NCBI GenBank assembly: GCA_018825985.1
Contig: JAHKAP010000075.1
Span: 1 to 42,912, forward strand
Source: Candidatus Omnitrophota bacterium
Lineage (GTDB): Bacteria; Omnitrophota; Gorgyraeia; Gygaellales; Profunditerraquicolaceae
Direction of reading: 5' to 3'
Length of the DNA: 42,912 nt
Made by a program: the position numbers and the translations under genes. Below the pieces are notes generated by a model. The model did no database searches. It was not told the origin of the DNA and saw only the letters and a list, made by a program, of their open reading frames with translations. Below are positions 9,536 to 19,562 of this stretch, piece by piece. Each line of letters begins with the position of its first letter. Positions within the stretch are counted from its first letter, which is position 1.

Positions 9536-11083
9536 TTAGTGTTTAAAGTGCCTGACCCCAGTAAAGACCATGGCGATCTTGTGCTTATCGCAGGCTGAAA
9601 TCACTTCTTTATCGGCGATTGAACCGCCGGGCTGGATTATAGCTTTGATCCCCGCTTTAGCCGCAACAATTATTGAGTCGGGTTTGGGGAAAAAACCGTC
9701 TGAGGCTAAACAAGAATTTTTGCTTAAGTGGCCGGCTTTATTCCCGGCCAAAACCACCGAATCCACCCTGGACGTCTGGCCTGCTCCTATCCCTACTGTC
9801 CGGGTATCTTTGGCCAAAACTATGGCGTTGGATTTAACATGCTTAGCCACTTTCCAGGCAAAGATAAGGCTTAAAGCCTGTTTTCTGGTCGGCTTTTTCT
9901 TAGTAACCAATTTAAAACTTGACTCATCTATCATCAAGCTATCCTTATCCTGCAACAACAACCCGCCTTCAATTTTTTTAATATCATATTTATCCCCGGA
10001 TTCAGAATTCTCTAACTTCAGAATACGCAGATTCTTTTTAGAAGATAAAATCTCTAAGGCTTCTTCGGAAAAAGAAGGGGCAATGATGCATTCCAGGAAT
10101 CCGCTGGCAAAAATCGCCTTAGCAACCTTTAAATCCACTTCCTGGTTTAAACCTACAATCCCCCCGAATGCCGATAAAGAGTCGGATTTAAAAGCATCCT
10201 TATAAGCCTCAGCCAAACATTCAGCCTGGGCAACCCCGCAAGGATTATTGTGCTTGATAATTACCGCTGCAGGATCATCAAATTCCCGGACCAGATTCCA
10301 GGCGCTGTTTAAATCCAAAAGGTTATTAAAAGAGAGTTCCTTGCCGTGGAGTTGTTTTAAATCCGGTAGCCCGCCGGAACCGCAAATTTGCTTATAAAAA
10401 GCTGCTTTTTGATGGGGATTTTCCCCGTAACGCAGATCCTGGATCTTAATAAATCCCAGGCTCAAGGCTTCAGGAAGAATTTCTTGCTGCAATTCTTTGT
10501 TGCCCAGATATTCGGCAATAGCCGCATCATAACGCGAGGTGAGCTCAAATACCCGCCGGGCAAATTTTTTGGCTATTCCTTCATTAATCGCGCCGCTATT
10601 ACACTCTAACTCCCGGATTATCTGAGGATATTGGGCAGCGGAAGAAACCACTACCACTGAAGCATGATTTTTAGCTGCTGAACGCAGCATCCCCGGTCCG
10701 CCGATATCTATATTTTCAATTGCCTCTTCCTCGTTCGCTCCGGGCTTTGCCAGGGTTTCCTCAAAAGGGTAAAGATTAATCACCACCATATCGATCAACC
10801 CCAGGCCAAGCTCTTTGATTTTTTGCATATGCCCAGGGTTGTCGCGCCGGGCCAATAGCCCGGCATGCACTTTAGGGTGGAGAGTTTTAACCCTGCCGTC
10901 GAGGATTTCCGGAAACCCGGTATAATCTGATATCTCTATAACCGGAATATTGTTTTCTTTTAAGGTTTTGGCTGTGCCACCCGTAGAGATAATCTCAACC
11001 CCCGCCTTAACCAGGGCCAGACATAGTTCCACTATCCCCTCTTTATTCGAAACGCTGACTAACGCTCTTTTGATCTTTATCAT
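9536..11083 (-). CDS. purH: Bifunctional AICAR formyltransferase/IMP cyclohydrolase
   Basis: ALVSVSNKEGIVELCLALVKAGVEIISTGGTAKTL, DGRVKTLHPKVHAGLLARR, LRYGENPHQKAAFY, IKHNNPCG. Confidence 0.97.
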   Translation of the reverse strand: MIKIKRALVSVSNKEGIVELCLALVKAGVEIISTGGTAKTLKENNIPVIEISDYTGFPEILDGRVKTLHPKVHAGLLARRDNPGHMQKIKELGLGLIDMVVINLYPFEETLAKPGANEEEAIENIDIGGPGMLRSAAKNHASVVVVSSAAQYPQIIRELECNSGAINEGIAKKFARRVFELTSRYDAAIAEYLGNKELQQEILPEALSLGFIKIQDLRYGENPHQKAAFYKQICGSGGLPDLKQLHGKELSFNNLLDLNSAWNLVREFDDPAAVIIKHNNPCGVAQAECLAEAYKDAFKSDSLSAFGGIVGLNQEVDLKVAKAIFASGFLECIIAPSFSEEALEILSSKKNLRILKLENSESGDKYDIKKIEGGLLLQDKDSLMIDESSFKLVTKKKPTRKQALSLIFAWKVAKHVKSNAIVLAKDTRTVGIGAGQTSRVDSVVLAGNKAGHLSKNSCLASDGFFPKPDSIIVAAKAGIKAIIQPGGSIADKEVISACDKHKIAMVFTGVRHFKH

Positions 11084-11784
11084 TTATTAAACCTGAACAC
11101 CATATAATCGCCGTCCTGGACCAGGTATTCTTTATTCTCCAGTCGCAGGTGGTTATTATTTTTAGCTTGATTTAAGCCCTGATCATTGATTAAATCCTGG
11201 TAGGCTACTACCTCTGCCCGGATAAAACCCTTTTGGATATCAGAATGTATCGCCCCGGAGGCTTCCCAGGCATTAGCCCCTTTTCTAACTGGCCAGGCAT
11301 GGGCATCTTTTTCCCCGGCGGTAAAAAAAGACACGTATCCGAAATGATAATACGCCGAGAATAAAAGCTTATTCTTATTCTCGATCTCTGAAGGTGTTGT
11401 CAGGTATACCGGTTTTATGGTTAATAAAGAGTAGCCGGCAATTAATTTTTTCTCTTCTTCGCTTAAGGGTACCTGCGAAAGAAAACCTTCTTTATCCAAA
11501 ATCTCCTTAAAACGGGTGAATAAATTTTTTTCCAGGGCATCGGCAGAGCGCTCCAGCCTGGCCTCAACAAATTCAATATCACTGATAATTAAATCCAGCT
11601 TTGCCTGCTCCGGGGCGATAATCCCGTCTGCTTCACAAAGCTTTTCCTTCTCGGTAAGCAGATCAACCTGGATACAGACCTTCTTGGCGGATTTAAACAT
11701 ATCTTTCAAGACATCTAATCTTTCATCATCGATATTCCCCTTACCTGGGGATAAACTGTCAATTCCAATTATACCTATTTTCAT
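11080..11784 (-). CDS. YchF-like protein lacking the GTPase P-loop (YchF helical region plus TGS/DUF933 domain)
   Basis: C-terminus FFTAGEKDAHAWPVRKGANAWEASGAIHSDIQKGFIRAEVVAYQDLI...YLVQDGDYMVFRFNK matches YchF TGS. N-terminus MKIGIIGIDSLSPGKGN has no GxxxxGK[ST]. ATG at 11784 directly follows the EF-G-like stop. Confidence 0.85.
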   Translation of the reverse strand: MKIGIIGIDSLSPGKGNIDDERLDVLKDMFKSAKKVCIQVDLLTEKEKLCEADGIIAPEQAKLDLIISDIEFVEARLERSADALEKNLFTRFKEILDKEGFLSQVPLSEEEKKLIAGYSLLTIKPVYLTTPSEIENKNKLLFSAYYHFGYVSFFTAGEKDAHAWPVRKGANAWEASGAIHSDIQKGFIRAEVVAYQDLINDQGLNQAKNNNHLRLENKEYLVQDGDYMVFRFNK

Positions 11785-11785
11785 T

Positions 11786-13723
11786 TTACTCCTCTTCTTC
11801 GTGTTTCCTGGTGGCCTGATATTGAGCAATAATAGTATTAGCAATTTTTACCGGCACCTGTTCATAATGGTTGAATTTCATAATATAACTACCCTTACCC
11901 TGGGTCATTGAACGTAAATCATTGGCATAAGTGAACATTTCAGCCAAAGGAACAATAGCCTTGACTGCCTGGCTTTTTCCTTTTACCTCCATCCCCATCG
12001 GCCTGCCCCGGCGCTGATTTAGATCTCCGGAGATCTGGCCCAAAAATTCTTCCGGGATAAAAACCTCCACATCCATTATCGGCTCTAATAACGCCGGTCC
12101 CGCGGCTAAGGCTGCCTTTCTTAAAGCCATTGAGCCCGCCCGCTGAAAAGCATTATCTGATGAATCTACTTCGTGGAATGAGCCGTCGTAAAGAATTACC
12201 TGAATATCTACCATCGGATTGCCGCTGACTGCGCCTTCAGCCATGGCATGCCTTACTCCTTTTTCAACCGAAGGGATGAAATTCTTGGGGATCGCTCCGC
12301 CGACTATCTTATCTACAAATTCAAATCCCTTACCATGCTCTAAAGGGTGCACTTCGATCCAGACATCTCCATATTGGCCCCGGCCGCCGGACTGGCGCTT
12401 AAATTTACCCTGGACCTTGGCAGTCTTGGTTATGGTTTCTTTATAGGGCACTTTGGGCGTGCCCAGGTCTACTCCGACATTAAATCTTTTCTTAAGCCGG
12501 TTGACCATGACATTCAAATGCAAATCTCCTAAGCCGGAGATGAGCATTTCCTTGGTTTCCTGGTCTACTTTTACCCGAAAAGTATGGTCTTCTGCCACCA
12601 ATTTAGCCAGAGCCTGGGATATTTTCTCCTCATCCTGGCGGGTATGAGGCTTAACTGAGGCTGAAATCATGGCCTCGGGATAGACTACCGGTTTAAAAAT
12701 AACCGGATGAGCCTGATCAGCGATACTATCCGATGCCTGAGTCTGCTTTAATTTCGGGACCGCCACAATATCCCCGCAAGCGGCAACATCAACCCCCCTC
12801 TGTTCTTTTCCTTGTAAAAAATATATCTGGCCGATACGCTCGCTGGCCTTCTGGGTAACATTATAAAAACTGGTATTGGCAGATAATTTTCCGGAAAAAA
12901 TCCTGACCATGCTTAATTGGCCCACATAAGGGTCGATAATGTTCTTAAATACAAAACCGGCTAAAGGAGAAGTCTCACTAAAACTGATTTGGCCCTCCTG
13001 CATCTCTAAAGCAGGCCGGTAAATAGGAGAGGCTGAATAATCTTTAATTATCTTTAATAGTTCTTCGATGCCGGTGCCACTCTGGTTAGAACCAAAAACT
13101 ATCGGAAAAACCTTGGATAATCTTATCGCCTTACCCAAACCCTGGCTTACTTCTTCACCGGAAAGTTTACCGTCATTGAGATATTTTTCTAAAAGCTGAT
13201 CGTCGCTTTCGGCAACCAGCTCGGCTAATTCATCTTCTTTGGCGGTTGAGATAACCACAGCTTTTGAAGAAAGGGTATCTTTGATATCCTTTACTACTTT
13301 ATTCAGATCCACATTCTCTTTATCAATCTTATTTACGAAAATTATCCTGGGAAGGTTGTTTTCTTCGGCCAGGGCCCAGGCTCTTTCAGCGCCTACCTCT
13401 ACTCCGGAAACAGCATCTATTACTATAACCGCGTTATCCACCGCCCGGATGCAAGCTAAGACATCTCCGTAGAAATCAGCGTATCCCGGGGCATCTACAA
13501 TTTGTATCTGCGCGCCCTGATATGAGCAATTTAAGAAACTAGCGTTGATCGAACTTTTGCGTTCGATCTCGTCGGAATTATAATCGCTTACAGTATTCCC
13601 TTCCAAGACTGTGCCTTTGCGCGAGATCGCGCCACATTTGAATAGGATATTTTCGGCAAGTGAGGTTTTACCGGATTGGGCATGGCCTAAAAAGATTACG
13701 CTCCTTTTGTCGTGAATGTTCAT
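11786..13723 (-). CDS. EF-G-like translational GTPase (EF-G2/FusA2 type)
   Basis: P-loop GHAQSGKTS, switch II DAPGYADF, NKID, and EF-G domain IV region FKRQSGGRGQYGDVWIEVHPLEHGKGFEFVDKIVGGAIPKNFIPSVEKGV. Confidence 0.92.
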   Translation of the reverse strand: MNIHDKRSVIFLGHAQSGKTSLAENILFKCGAISRKGTVLEGNTVSDYNSDEIERKSSINASFLNCSYQGAQIQIVDAPGYADFYGDVLACIRAVDNAVIVIDAVSGVEVGAERAWALAEENNLPRIIFVNKIDKENVDLNKVVKDIKDTLSSKAVVISTAKEDELAELVAESDDQLLEKYLNDGKLSGEEVSQGLGKAIRLSKVFPIVFGSNQSGTGIEELLKIIKDYSASPIYRPALEMQEGQISFSETSPLAGFVFKNIIDPYVGQLSMVRIFSGKLSANTSFYNVTQKASERIGQIYFLQGKEQRGVDVAACGDIVAVPKLKQTQASDSIADQAHPVIFKPVVYPEAMISASVKPHTRQDEEKISQALAKLVAEDHTFRVKVDQETKEMLISGLGDLHLNVMVNRLKKRFNVGVDLGTPKVPYKETITKTAKVQGKFKRQSGGRGQYGDVWIEVHPLEHGKGFEFVDKIVGGAIPKNFIPSVEKGVRHAMAEGAVSGNPMVDIQVILYDGSFHEVDSSDNAFQRAGSMALRKAALAAGPALLEPIMDVEVFIPEEFLGQISGDLNQRRGRPMGMEVKGKSQAVKAIVPLAEMFTYANDLRSMTQGKGSYIMKFNHYEQVPVKIANTIIAQYQATRKHEEEE

Positions 13724-13844
13724 CGGCGCTCTCCTTTATTAAGGTGGAAATCACTACAAGGATAACCAGTTTATTTTAATATAAAGAGGTGTCTGGGTCA
13801 AGGATAAAAGGGTTAGCTAAGTACCGAAAGTAGACAGAAATGAA

Positions 13845-15101
13845 TCACAGACTGAAAGTATCCATTATCGAAACCATTTCATTATTGATCTTTTTAAGAT
13901 GCTCCGGAACCGATTCCATCCCTTTAAAAGTGCCGGTCATTTTCGCCGTAAGATTATTCATCTGCTGCAAGAAAGAGAATATTTCCTTGATATCTTTATC
14001 TATATTATTAAGCTGGTCCCAAAAAAGTTCGGTTTTATTAATTTGTTCGTTTATTACCGAATTTATCTTAAAATACTTCTCGCTCGTATCGTTCATCAAC
14101 GTAAGCTGAGCGGAAAATTCCTGAAGAGTAATTTTAAGATTAGATATATTCTTCATATAATCGTTTTCGATCATCTCTTGTGCCTGGTTAAAGCCGGTAA
14201 AGCTCGAAATAATCCCATTAACAATATCGTATACTTCCTTAACCGAATCCTTGGTGTTATTAGACAGTTTGTGGACTTCTTCTGCCACCACCGCAAATCC
14301 CCTCCCCGCCTCTCCAGCGCGGGCAGCCTCGATAGCGGCGTTCAGGGCCAAAAGGTTAGTCTGTGAAGAGGTATTATCGAGTATTTTAGCTATCTCTTTG
14401 GCTTTCTCGGTATTAATAAGAACGCTGCTTATCTTCTGGTTCCAATCCATTATTATACTATGGACTGTATCTAATTTAGAGAGCGACTCCGCGGCCTGTT
14501 TTATAACCGTAGAGTTTTTCGTGAGAAATTGCACTGTTATATTATTAACATCATCCACTTCCGCAGAAATACGGAATAATACTTTTTTGAATTCCCCTAC
14601 CGTCTCCGATAATTGATGGGCGCTTGAATTTATTACCTCGGCCTTTTCGCTGCTCTTGGATGCCTTTGATACGATATTATCGAATTCCGCAAATGCGCTA
14701 TCGTAACCCTGCTTAAAAATAACGGTTACTTCGTTATTTTCTTCAATGCTTCTTTTGATCTTATAGAGGATATTGCGAATATATGCCGCAGCGATATTTA
14801 GGCCACCGGCAATCTTACCTATCTCATCATTCCTCGTGAGCAGCTCTTTTTGAATGGAGAATGTTTTAAGATTCCCATCGGATAAATTAGCTACATCTTT
14901 TAAAAGGATTTTGATATCGCGCTGATGGAAGAAAATGGTTACCAGGAAAGATAGGACGCCGCAGAAAAAGATAGCAAAGAAAATGGCCAGGCGGTGCTTG
15001 AATATAGCTTCGTCCCAGAATGACAATAACAGATATATAAAGCTATAAACTAAAACAAAAAATATACCACGTTTGATATTTTTATTCAATAATTCTGCCA
15101 A
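13845..15101 (-). CDS. Methyl-accepting chemotaxis-like receptor (2 TM, HAMP-like, MCP signalling domain)
   Basis: Signalling hairpin [41 protein letters not shown]; two N-terminal hydrophobic segments with almost no periplasmic sensor domain. Confidence 0.9.
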   Translation of the reverse strand: MAELLNKNIKRGIFFVLVYSFIYLLLSFWDEAIFKHRLAIFFAIFFCGVLSFLVTIFFHQRDIKILLKDVANLSDGNLKTFSIQKELLTRNDEIGKIAGGLNIAAAYIRNILYKIKRSIEENNEVTVIFKQGYDSAFAEFDNIVSKASKSSEKAEVINSSAHQLSETVGEFKKVLFRISAEVDDVNNITVQFLTKNSTVIKQAAESLSKLDTVHSIIMDWNQKISSVLINTEKAKEIAKILDNTSSQTNLLALNAAIEAARAGEAGRGFAVVAEEVHKLSNNTKDSVKEVYDIVNGIISSFTGFNQAQEMIENDYMKNISNLKITLQEFSAQLTLMNDTSEKYFKINSVINEQINKTELFWDQLNNIDKDIKEIFSFLQQMNNLTAKMTGTFKGMESVPEHLKKINNEMVSIMDTFSL

Positions 15102-15105
15102 GGCA

Positions 15106-15627
15106 TTACTTTTTCTTTCCTATCAGATAAAGGCAAACGAGAGAAAAAAGCACTAGAATGGCCGCTATTGCGCCATTAGGAATTTTCAAAATATCACCTA
15201 AAAGTATGGCCTTTGTATTGTAGGCATCCTTGAGAAACGGATCTACGAACTTTATGACTAACGCCATGCCCGGGATAAAAGAGAGAAAAACAATAAGATA
15301 GAAAAGGTTTCCTTCCCCGATCTGCCTTAAGGTCCCAAGAATACATCCCCCGGCAAGCGATATGCCTATCCCGAATATAATCCCGGAAAGCACGTTAAAA
15401 AATCCATATCCTCTTAACTGGCCGACAGGCTTAAAACCGCCGAAGTAAAACCCGATTGTTGTAATTATAAAAATTATAAAAAATATGGTCATTATCCTCT
15501 TCGCTCTTCCGGCCATTATTGAAGCTAAGCCTTGTGAAAAACATATTCCCGCCCTTTGGACAAAAAAACCGAACCCCACCCCAAAGATAAATCCTACCAA
15601 TAATAATTTACCAAAGCTCATCTTCAA
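15106..15627 (-). CDS. YeeE/YedE family sulfur (thiosulfate) transport protein
   Basis: Hydrophobic; [22 protein letters not shown] and [20 protein letters not shown] Cys/Gly motifs. Confidence 0.85.
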   Translation of the reverse strand: MKMSFGKLLLVGFIFGVGFGFFVQRAGICFSQGLASIMAGRAKRIMTIFFIIFIITTIGFYFGGFKPVGQLRGYGFFNVLSGIIFGIGISLAGGCILGTLRQIGEGNLFYLIVFLSFIPGMALVIKFVDPFLKDAYNTKAILLGDILKIPNGAIAAILVLFSLVCLYLIGKKK

Positions 15628-15642
15628 CCTCCCTTTCTATTA

Positions 15643-16077
15643 TTATTGAGAAATATTTTTGGTAAATATGGCATAGGTCAGAAAAGCACCGATGAATATG
15701 CCGGCGGCGGATAAAAAAGCATTGACGCTTAACATGGGCATGCCGGTAACAAAAACCGTAGTGCAAGTTCCCGGAGCCAACGTTACCCCTATCCCTATGA
15801 GGGTTCCGCTTAATATTGCCAAACCGATATCTCTGGCTTTAGGTAATCTTAAAATAAACTCTCCGAAAATTACCGCTCCCAATAGCGCGCCCGCTATCAC
15901 TCCGAGGTTGACTATAAATGCGAAAACAAAAGCATTGTTTGGACCGAAGGTTCCGATCATAGGAAGAAAGCTAGAGCCACCAATCCAAAATTTCTTAATA
16001 CTTAAATACATAATCACATTTAATAAAGCAAACCCGGCGGCCATGAGTTTGAAATTCGAAAATAACTTTTTTAACAT
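15643..16077 (-). CDS. YeeE/YedE family sulfur transport protein (second half-size subunit)
   Basis: GTLIGIGVTLAPGTCTTVFVTGMPMLSVNAFLSAAGIFIGAFLTY; adjacent to the other YeeE-like gene and to tusA. Confidence 0.82.
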   Translation of the reverse strand: MLKKLFSNFKLMAAGFALLNVIMYLSIKKFWIGGSSFLPMIGTFGPNNAFVFAFIVNLGVIAGALLGAVIFGEFILRLPKARDIGLAILSGTLIGIGVTLAPGTCTTVFVTGMPMLSVNAFLSAAGIFIGAFLTYAIFTKNISQ

Positions 16078-16117
16078 CCCCGCCCCCTTTCCAAAGGAAT
16101 GACCTTTTAAGTAAAAA

Positions 16118-16342
16118 TCATACTTTTTTATTGATTGTGATCTTCCAGCCCTTCTCTATCTTTTCTACCCGGACATCAGATTCGAAACTACCCAGCTCTT
16201 GGGGTATGCTCTTTATTGCTAAAGGATCATCTACGGTTATCTCGAGCTCATCTCCTTTCTTCAACTGATTAAAGACCCTTAGGGCAGTAATAACCGGGAT
16301 TGGACAGACTTTTCCTCTACATTCTACGATTTTCTTTTCCAT
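16118..16342 (-). CDS. tusA: TusA/SirA-like sulfurtransferase
   Basis: 74 aa; VECRGKVCPIPVITALRVFNQLKKGDELEITVDDPLAIKSIP (CPxP motif). Confidence 0.93.
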   Translation of the reverse strand: MEKKIVECRGKVCPIPVITALRVFNQLKKGDELEITVDDPLAIKSIPQELGSFESDVRVEKIEKGWKITINKKV

Positions 16343-16357
16343 ATCGCTACCACTCCT

Positions 16358-17545
16358 CTATTCTAAATAAGTATATATCTTACTGCGGTAATTACGCAAA
16401 ACATACTTGCCCTTAGCCTGGGATAAGACGTAATTGGGGCCGACCGGAATCTTTCCGCCGCCTCCCGGGCCGTCTATAACATAGGTAGGCACGGCATAGC
16501 CGGAAGTATGCCCCCGGAGTTTTTCAATAATATTTATCCCGACGCTTACCGGAGTGCGAAAATGGCCTGTCCCTCTTACCGGGTCACACTGATAGATATA
16601 ATACGGCCTAACCCTGATCTTTAAGAGCTCTTGCATAAGTTTGCGCATAATATAAGGCCGGTCATTAACCCCCTGTAAAAGCACCGTCTGACTTCCCAGA
16701 GGAAATCCGGAATCAGAAAGCATATCGCAGGCAATCTTAGAGCGCTTAGTGATCTCTTTAGGATGGTTAAAATGGATGCTTATCCAGATCGGCGCGTATT
16801 TCTTAAGCATAGTAACCAGGCTTTCGGTGATTCTCTGAGGCAAGGTTACCGGAACCCTGGTACCTAAGCGCAAAAATTCAACACTGGATATACTGCGCAA
16901 TTTCTTTAATAGGTCATCTAATACCTCTTCTTCTAAAATAAGCGGGTCTCCGCCTGAGATCAAGACATCCCGAATCTTTTTGTTGGAACGAATATAGTCT
17001 AAAGCAGCGTCCCATTTATTGTTTGAAGATGTTTCTGAGCGTTCTTCATTACCAACCAGCCTTCTTCTGGTGCAATGCCGGCAATACATCGCGCAGGCCT
17101 CTGTAGCCAATAACAATACTCTGTCCGGATAACGATGGATTAAATGCGGGGCCGGGGAATCATTATCTTCGCCGCAAGGATCAACCATTTCATGGGGACC
17201 AACCTGAAATTCGTTCGCCGTGGGGATCGCCTGCCTGCGAATAGGACAATTTGGGTCTTCAGCGTCAATTAGGACAGCCCAATAAGGAGTGATCGCCATC
17301 GCCATCCTGCCCTTTGCGCTCTTGATCCCTTCTTCCTCCTGGGGAGTCAATTTAACTACTTGGGCTATTTGATCCAGCTTGGTAATCCGATTCTTAACCT
17401 GCCAACGCCAATCTTCCCAATCCAGAGGATTTACGTCTTTATATAAATTTATCTGCTGATAATCCCGCGACCTTTTACCGTAAAGGGCGATGATATTCTC
17501 GGACAGTAATTTTTGGTTATCGGTAATTACTGTATTATTTTCCAT
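16358..17545 (-). CDS. kamA: Lysine 2,3-aminomutase (KamA family radical SAM)
   Basis: CAMYCRHCTRRRLVG radical-SAM motif, LISGGDPLIL, YQCDPVRGTGHFRTPVSVGINIIEKLRGHTSGYAVPTYVIDGPGGGGKIPVGPNY. Confidence 0.93.
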   Translation of the reverse strand: MENNTVITDNQKLLSENIIALYGKRSRDYQQINLYKDVNPLDWEDWRWQVKNRITKLDQIAQVVKLTPQEEEGIKSAKGRMAMAITPYWAVLIDAEDPNCPIRRQAIPTANEFQVGPHEMVDPCGEDNDSPAPHLIHRYPDRVLLLATEACAMYCRHCTRRRLVGNEERSETSSNNKWDAALDYIRSNKKIRDVLISGGDPLILEEEVLDDLLKKLRSISSVEFLRLGTRVPVTLPQRITESLVTMLKKYAPIWISIHFNHPKEITKRSKIACDMLSDSGFPLGSQTVLLQGVNDRPYIMRKLMQELLKIRVRPYYIYQCDPVRGTGHFRTPVSVGINIIEKLRGHTSGYAVPTYVIDGPGGGGKIPVGPNYVLSQAKGKYVLRNYRSKIYTYLE

Positions 17546-18545
17546 GTTTTGCCTTCCTCCTTTGGTAGGCGCTCATTAGTACCATGTCGATAATATCGTC
17601 GTATTTCATGCCTGCGGCATAAGCCATGATCGGAAAATTCGATTCCTTGGGGTTGAGGCCCGGCAGGGGATTTATCTCTAATACGTATGGAATATTGTCT
17701 TTGTTTAAGCGGATGTCTGTACGAGATATATCCAGGCATCCGACAGCCCGATGCGTCCTTAAGGCCGTATCTTTCACTAATTTTTCGATTGTCTTATCCA
17801 GGCGGGCCGGGCAATGAAAAGTAGGAGTGAGACCTAACGCGCTATCGCCCTGGTATTCTTTCATTCTCCAGGAATAAAAATATTCTCCGCTTTTAATACA
17901 GGTGGAAAAATCTATCTCTAAGATCGGCAGGACCGTAGCCAACCCGTTTTCTAAAATACCTACTGTCAACTCCTTACCTTCGATAAATTCCTCAACCAGC
18001 ATTTCCTGTTTATAACGGTTTTTTAATTCCGTGATCCGCTCATAGAGTTCGCTTTCAGAATGGACCACGTTTGAGGCATTAATGCCTTTTGCCGAACCTT
18101 CATAGTTGGGCTTGACGATCAGAGGGAACTTAAGGCTTGGATCAAGAAATTCGCTGCCTTTAGTAAAAACCTGAAAAGCAGGCGTAGGTATGCCTTCAGC
18201 CTTAAGGATCTTCTTGGTCAAGGCTTTATCTAACGCCAGAGCCAGAGAAAAAGTTTCCGAGCCGGTGTAAGGTATGTTTAAATAATCTAAAACTGCCGGC
18301 AATTCAGACTCCCTAAACTTACCGTTAACGCCTTCGGCAATATTAAAAACCATATCAATACGGTTCTTTTTAAAATAAGAGAACAGGTCCTGCTCTGCCA
18401 CGTCAACACATTCCACATGATGGCCCCTGGATACCAAAGCGCTGGTGATCGCATCCACGGTTTCATAGGAATCAAATTCGGAAAAATAATCCGCCGGTTT
18501 GGTTTTATCTTCTTTCTTCAGATTATAGGTTAAAGTTATCTTCAT
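17535..18545 (-). CDS. ATP-grasp ligase, D-alanine-D-alanine ligase-like
   Basis: FNIAEGVNGKFRESELPAVLDYLNIPYTGSETFSLALALDKALTKKIL...FPLIVKPNYEGSAKGI...VLEINPLPGL. 3' end overlaps the kamA start (ATGGAAAATAA). Confidence 0.9.
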   Translation of the reverse strand: MKITLTYNLKKEDKTKPADYFSEFDSYETVDAITSALVSRGHHVECVDVAEQDLFSYFKKNRIDMVFNIAEGVNGKFRESELPAVLDYLNIPYTGSETFSLALALDKALTKKILKAEGIPTPAFQVFTKGSEFLDPSLKFPLIVKPNYEGSAKGINASNVVHSESELYERITELKNRYKQEMLVEEFIEGKELTVGILENGLATVLPILEIDFSTCIKSGEYFYSWRMKEYQGDSALGLTPTFHCPARLDKTIEKLVKDTALRTHRAVGCLDISRTDIRLNKDNIPYVLEINPLPGLNPKESNFPIMAYAAGMKYDDIIDMVLMSAYQRRKAKHGK

Positions 18546-18559
18546 TTTTTATTCTTCCG

Positions 18560-19552
18560 CTATTCGGCAAAATTATATCTTTTTATGGCTGTTTTTAATA
18601 TCCTGCCGATTATTTCATCGTAAGAAATACCTATTCTTTTAGCTATAACCATAAATACATCTTCGCTAGACAAAGATGGGAGAGGATTTATCTCTAATAC
18701 GTAAACGTTGCCTTTTTCATCAACCCTGAAATCAACCCTGCCGAAATCCCGGCATTCTATAGCATTGTAAGTCTTTAAAGCCAGGTCTTCGATCCTTTTT
18801 TTAAGCTTTTCGTTTATGGCGTCGGGGCAAACATATTCCAGGGCGTCGGATTTTATGTGGCCGAAGGTATAGAATTTATCATCGAGGTTCAACTTTCCCT
18901 CTATCTTTATCTGGACGATCGGCATAACCTCTACCGGATCATTGCCGATCAGGGCTACGGTAAATTCCTCTCCCCGGATGAATTCTTCGACTAACGCCGG
19001 CTGTTTATAAGTAACGACTATATGTTCCACCTGTTTTTTAAGTTCCTCGGGGTTGCTGACCCGGGAAGCCTCACTCAAGCCTTTAGAGGAACCTTCAAAC
19101 CGCGGCTTAACTATCAGGGGGAACTTAAGATGATCCATATTTATCAATGAATCCCCGGGTTTTACCTCAAAGAATTTAGGAGTGGGGATTCCCTCAGCCA
19201 TGAAAATCTTCTTGGCCATGATCTTATCCAAAGAGACGCCTAAGCTTAAGGCATCCGCGCCTACAAACGGAATATCTCTCATCTCCAGCAAAATAGGAAC
19301 CTGGGATTCCCGGTTTCTGCCGATAAGCCCTTCGGAGATATTAAAAACAATATCTACATCAAGCTTGTCCAAATTCTCCATAAGGAGATCAACATTTCCG
19401 ATTTTTTTTACTTTGAATCCCTGGGATTTAATTGCTGAGGCGATAACATTGATAGTGGAGGGATGGTCGAATTCGGCATTCGCATCCGGAGGGTCATTCT
19501 CTTTGAATTCGTAATCTGTCTTTAAATCGTAGGTTAATCCGACGGTTTTCAT
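18560..19552 (-). CDS. ATP-grasp ligase, D-alanine-D-alanine ligase-like (paralog)
   Basis: FNISEGLIGRNRESQVPILLEMRDIPFVGADALSLGVSLDKIMAKKIF...FPLIVKPRFEGSSKGLSEASRV...VLEINPLPSLS. Confidence 0.9.
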   Translation of the reverse strand: MKTVGLTYDLKTDYEFKENDPPDANAEFDHPSTINVIASAIKSQGFKVKKIGNVDLLMENLDKLDVDIVFNISEGLIGRNRESQVPILLEMRDIPFVGADALSLGVSLDKIMAKKIFMAEGIPTPKFFEVKPGDSLINMDHLKFPLIVKPRFEGSSKGLSEASRVSNPEELKKQVEHIVVTYKQPALVEEFIRGEEFTVALIGNDPVEVMPIVQIKIEGKLNLDDKFYTFGHIKSDALEYVCPDAINEKLKKRIEDLALKTYNAIECRDFGRVDFRVDEKGNVYVLEINPLPSLSSEDVFMVIAKRIGISYDEIIGRILKTAIKRYNFAE

Positions 19553-19562
19553 ATGGGTTTAT

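Noticed and set aside
9570-10205. 211-aa plus-strand ORF
   Set aside because: Antisense to purH; shadow ORF.
13899-14616. Plus-strand ORFs of 155 and 121 aa
   Set aside because: Antisense to the MCP signalling domain, no recognisable family.
16358-17545. Glutamate 2,3-aminomutase
   Set aside because: The two substrate-binding positions appear to be Asp as in lysine 2,3-aminomutase, not the Lys/Asn reported for the glutamate enzyme.
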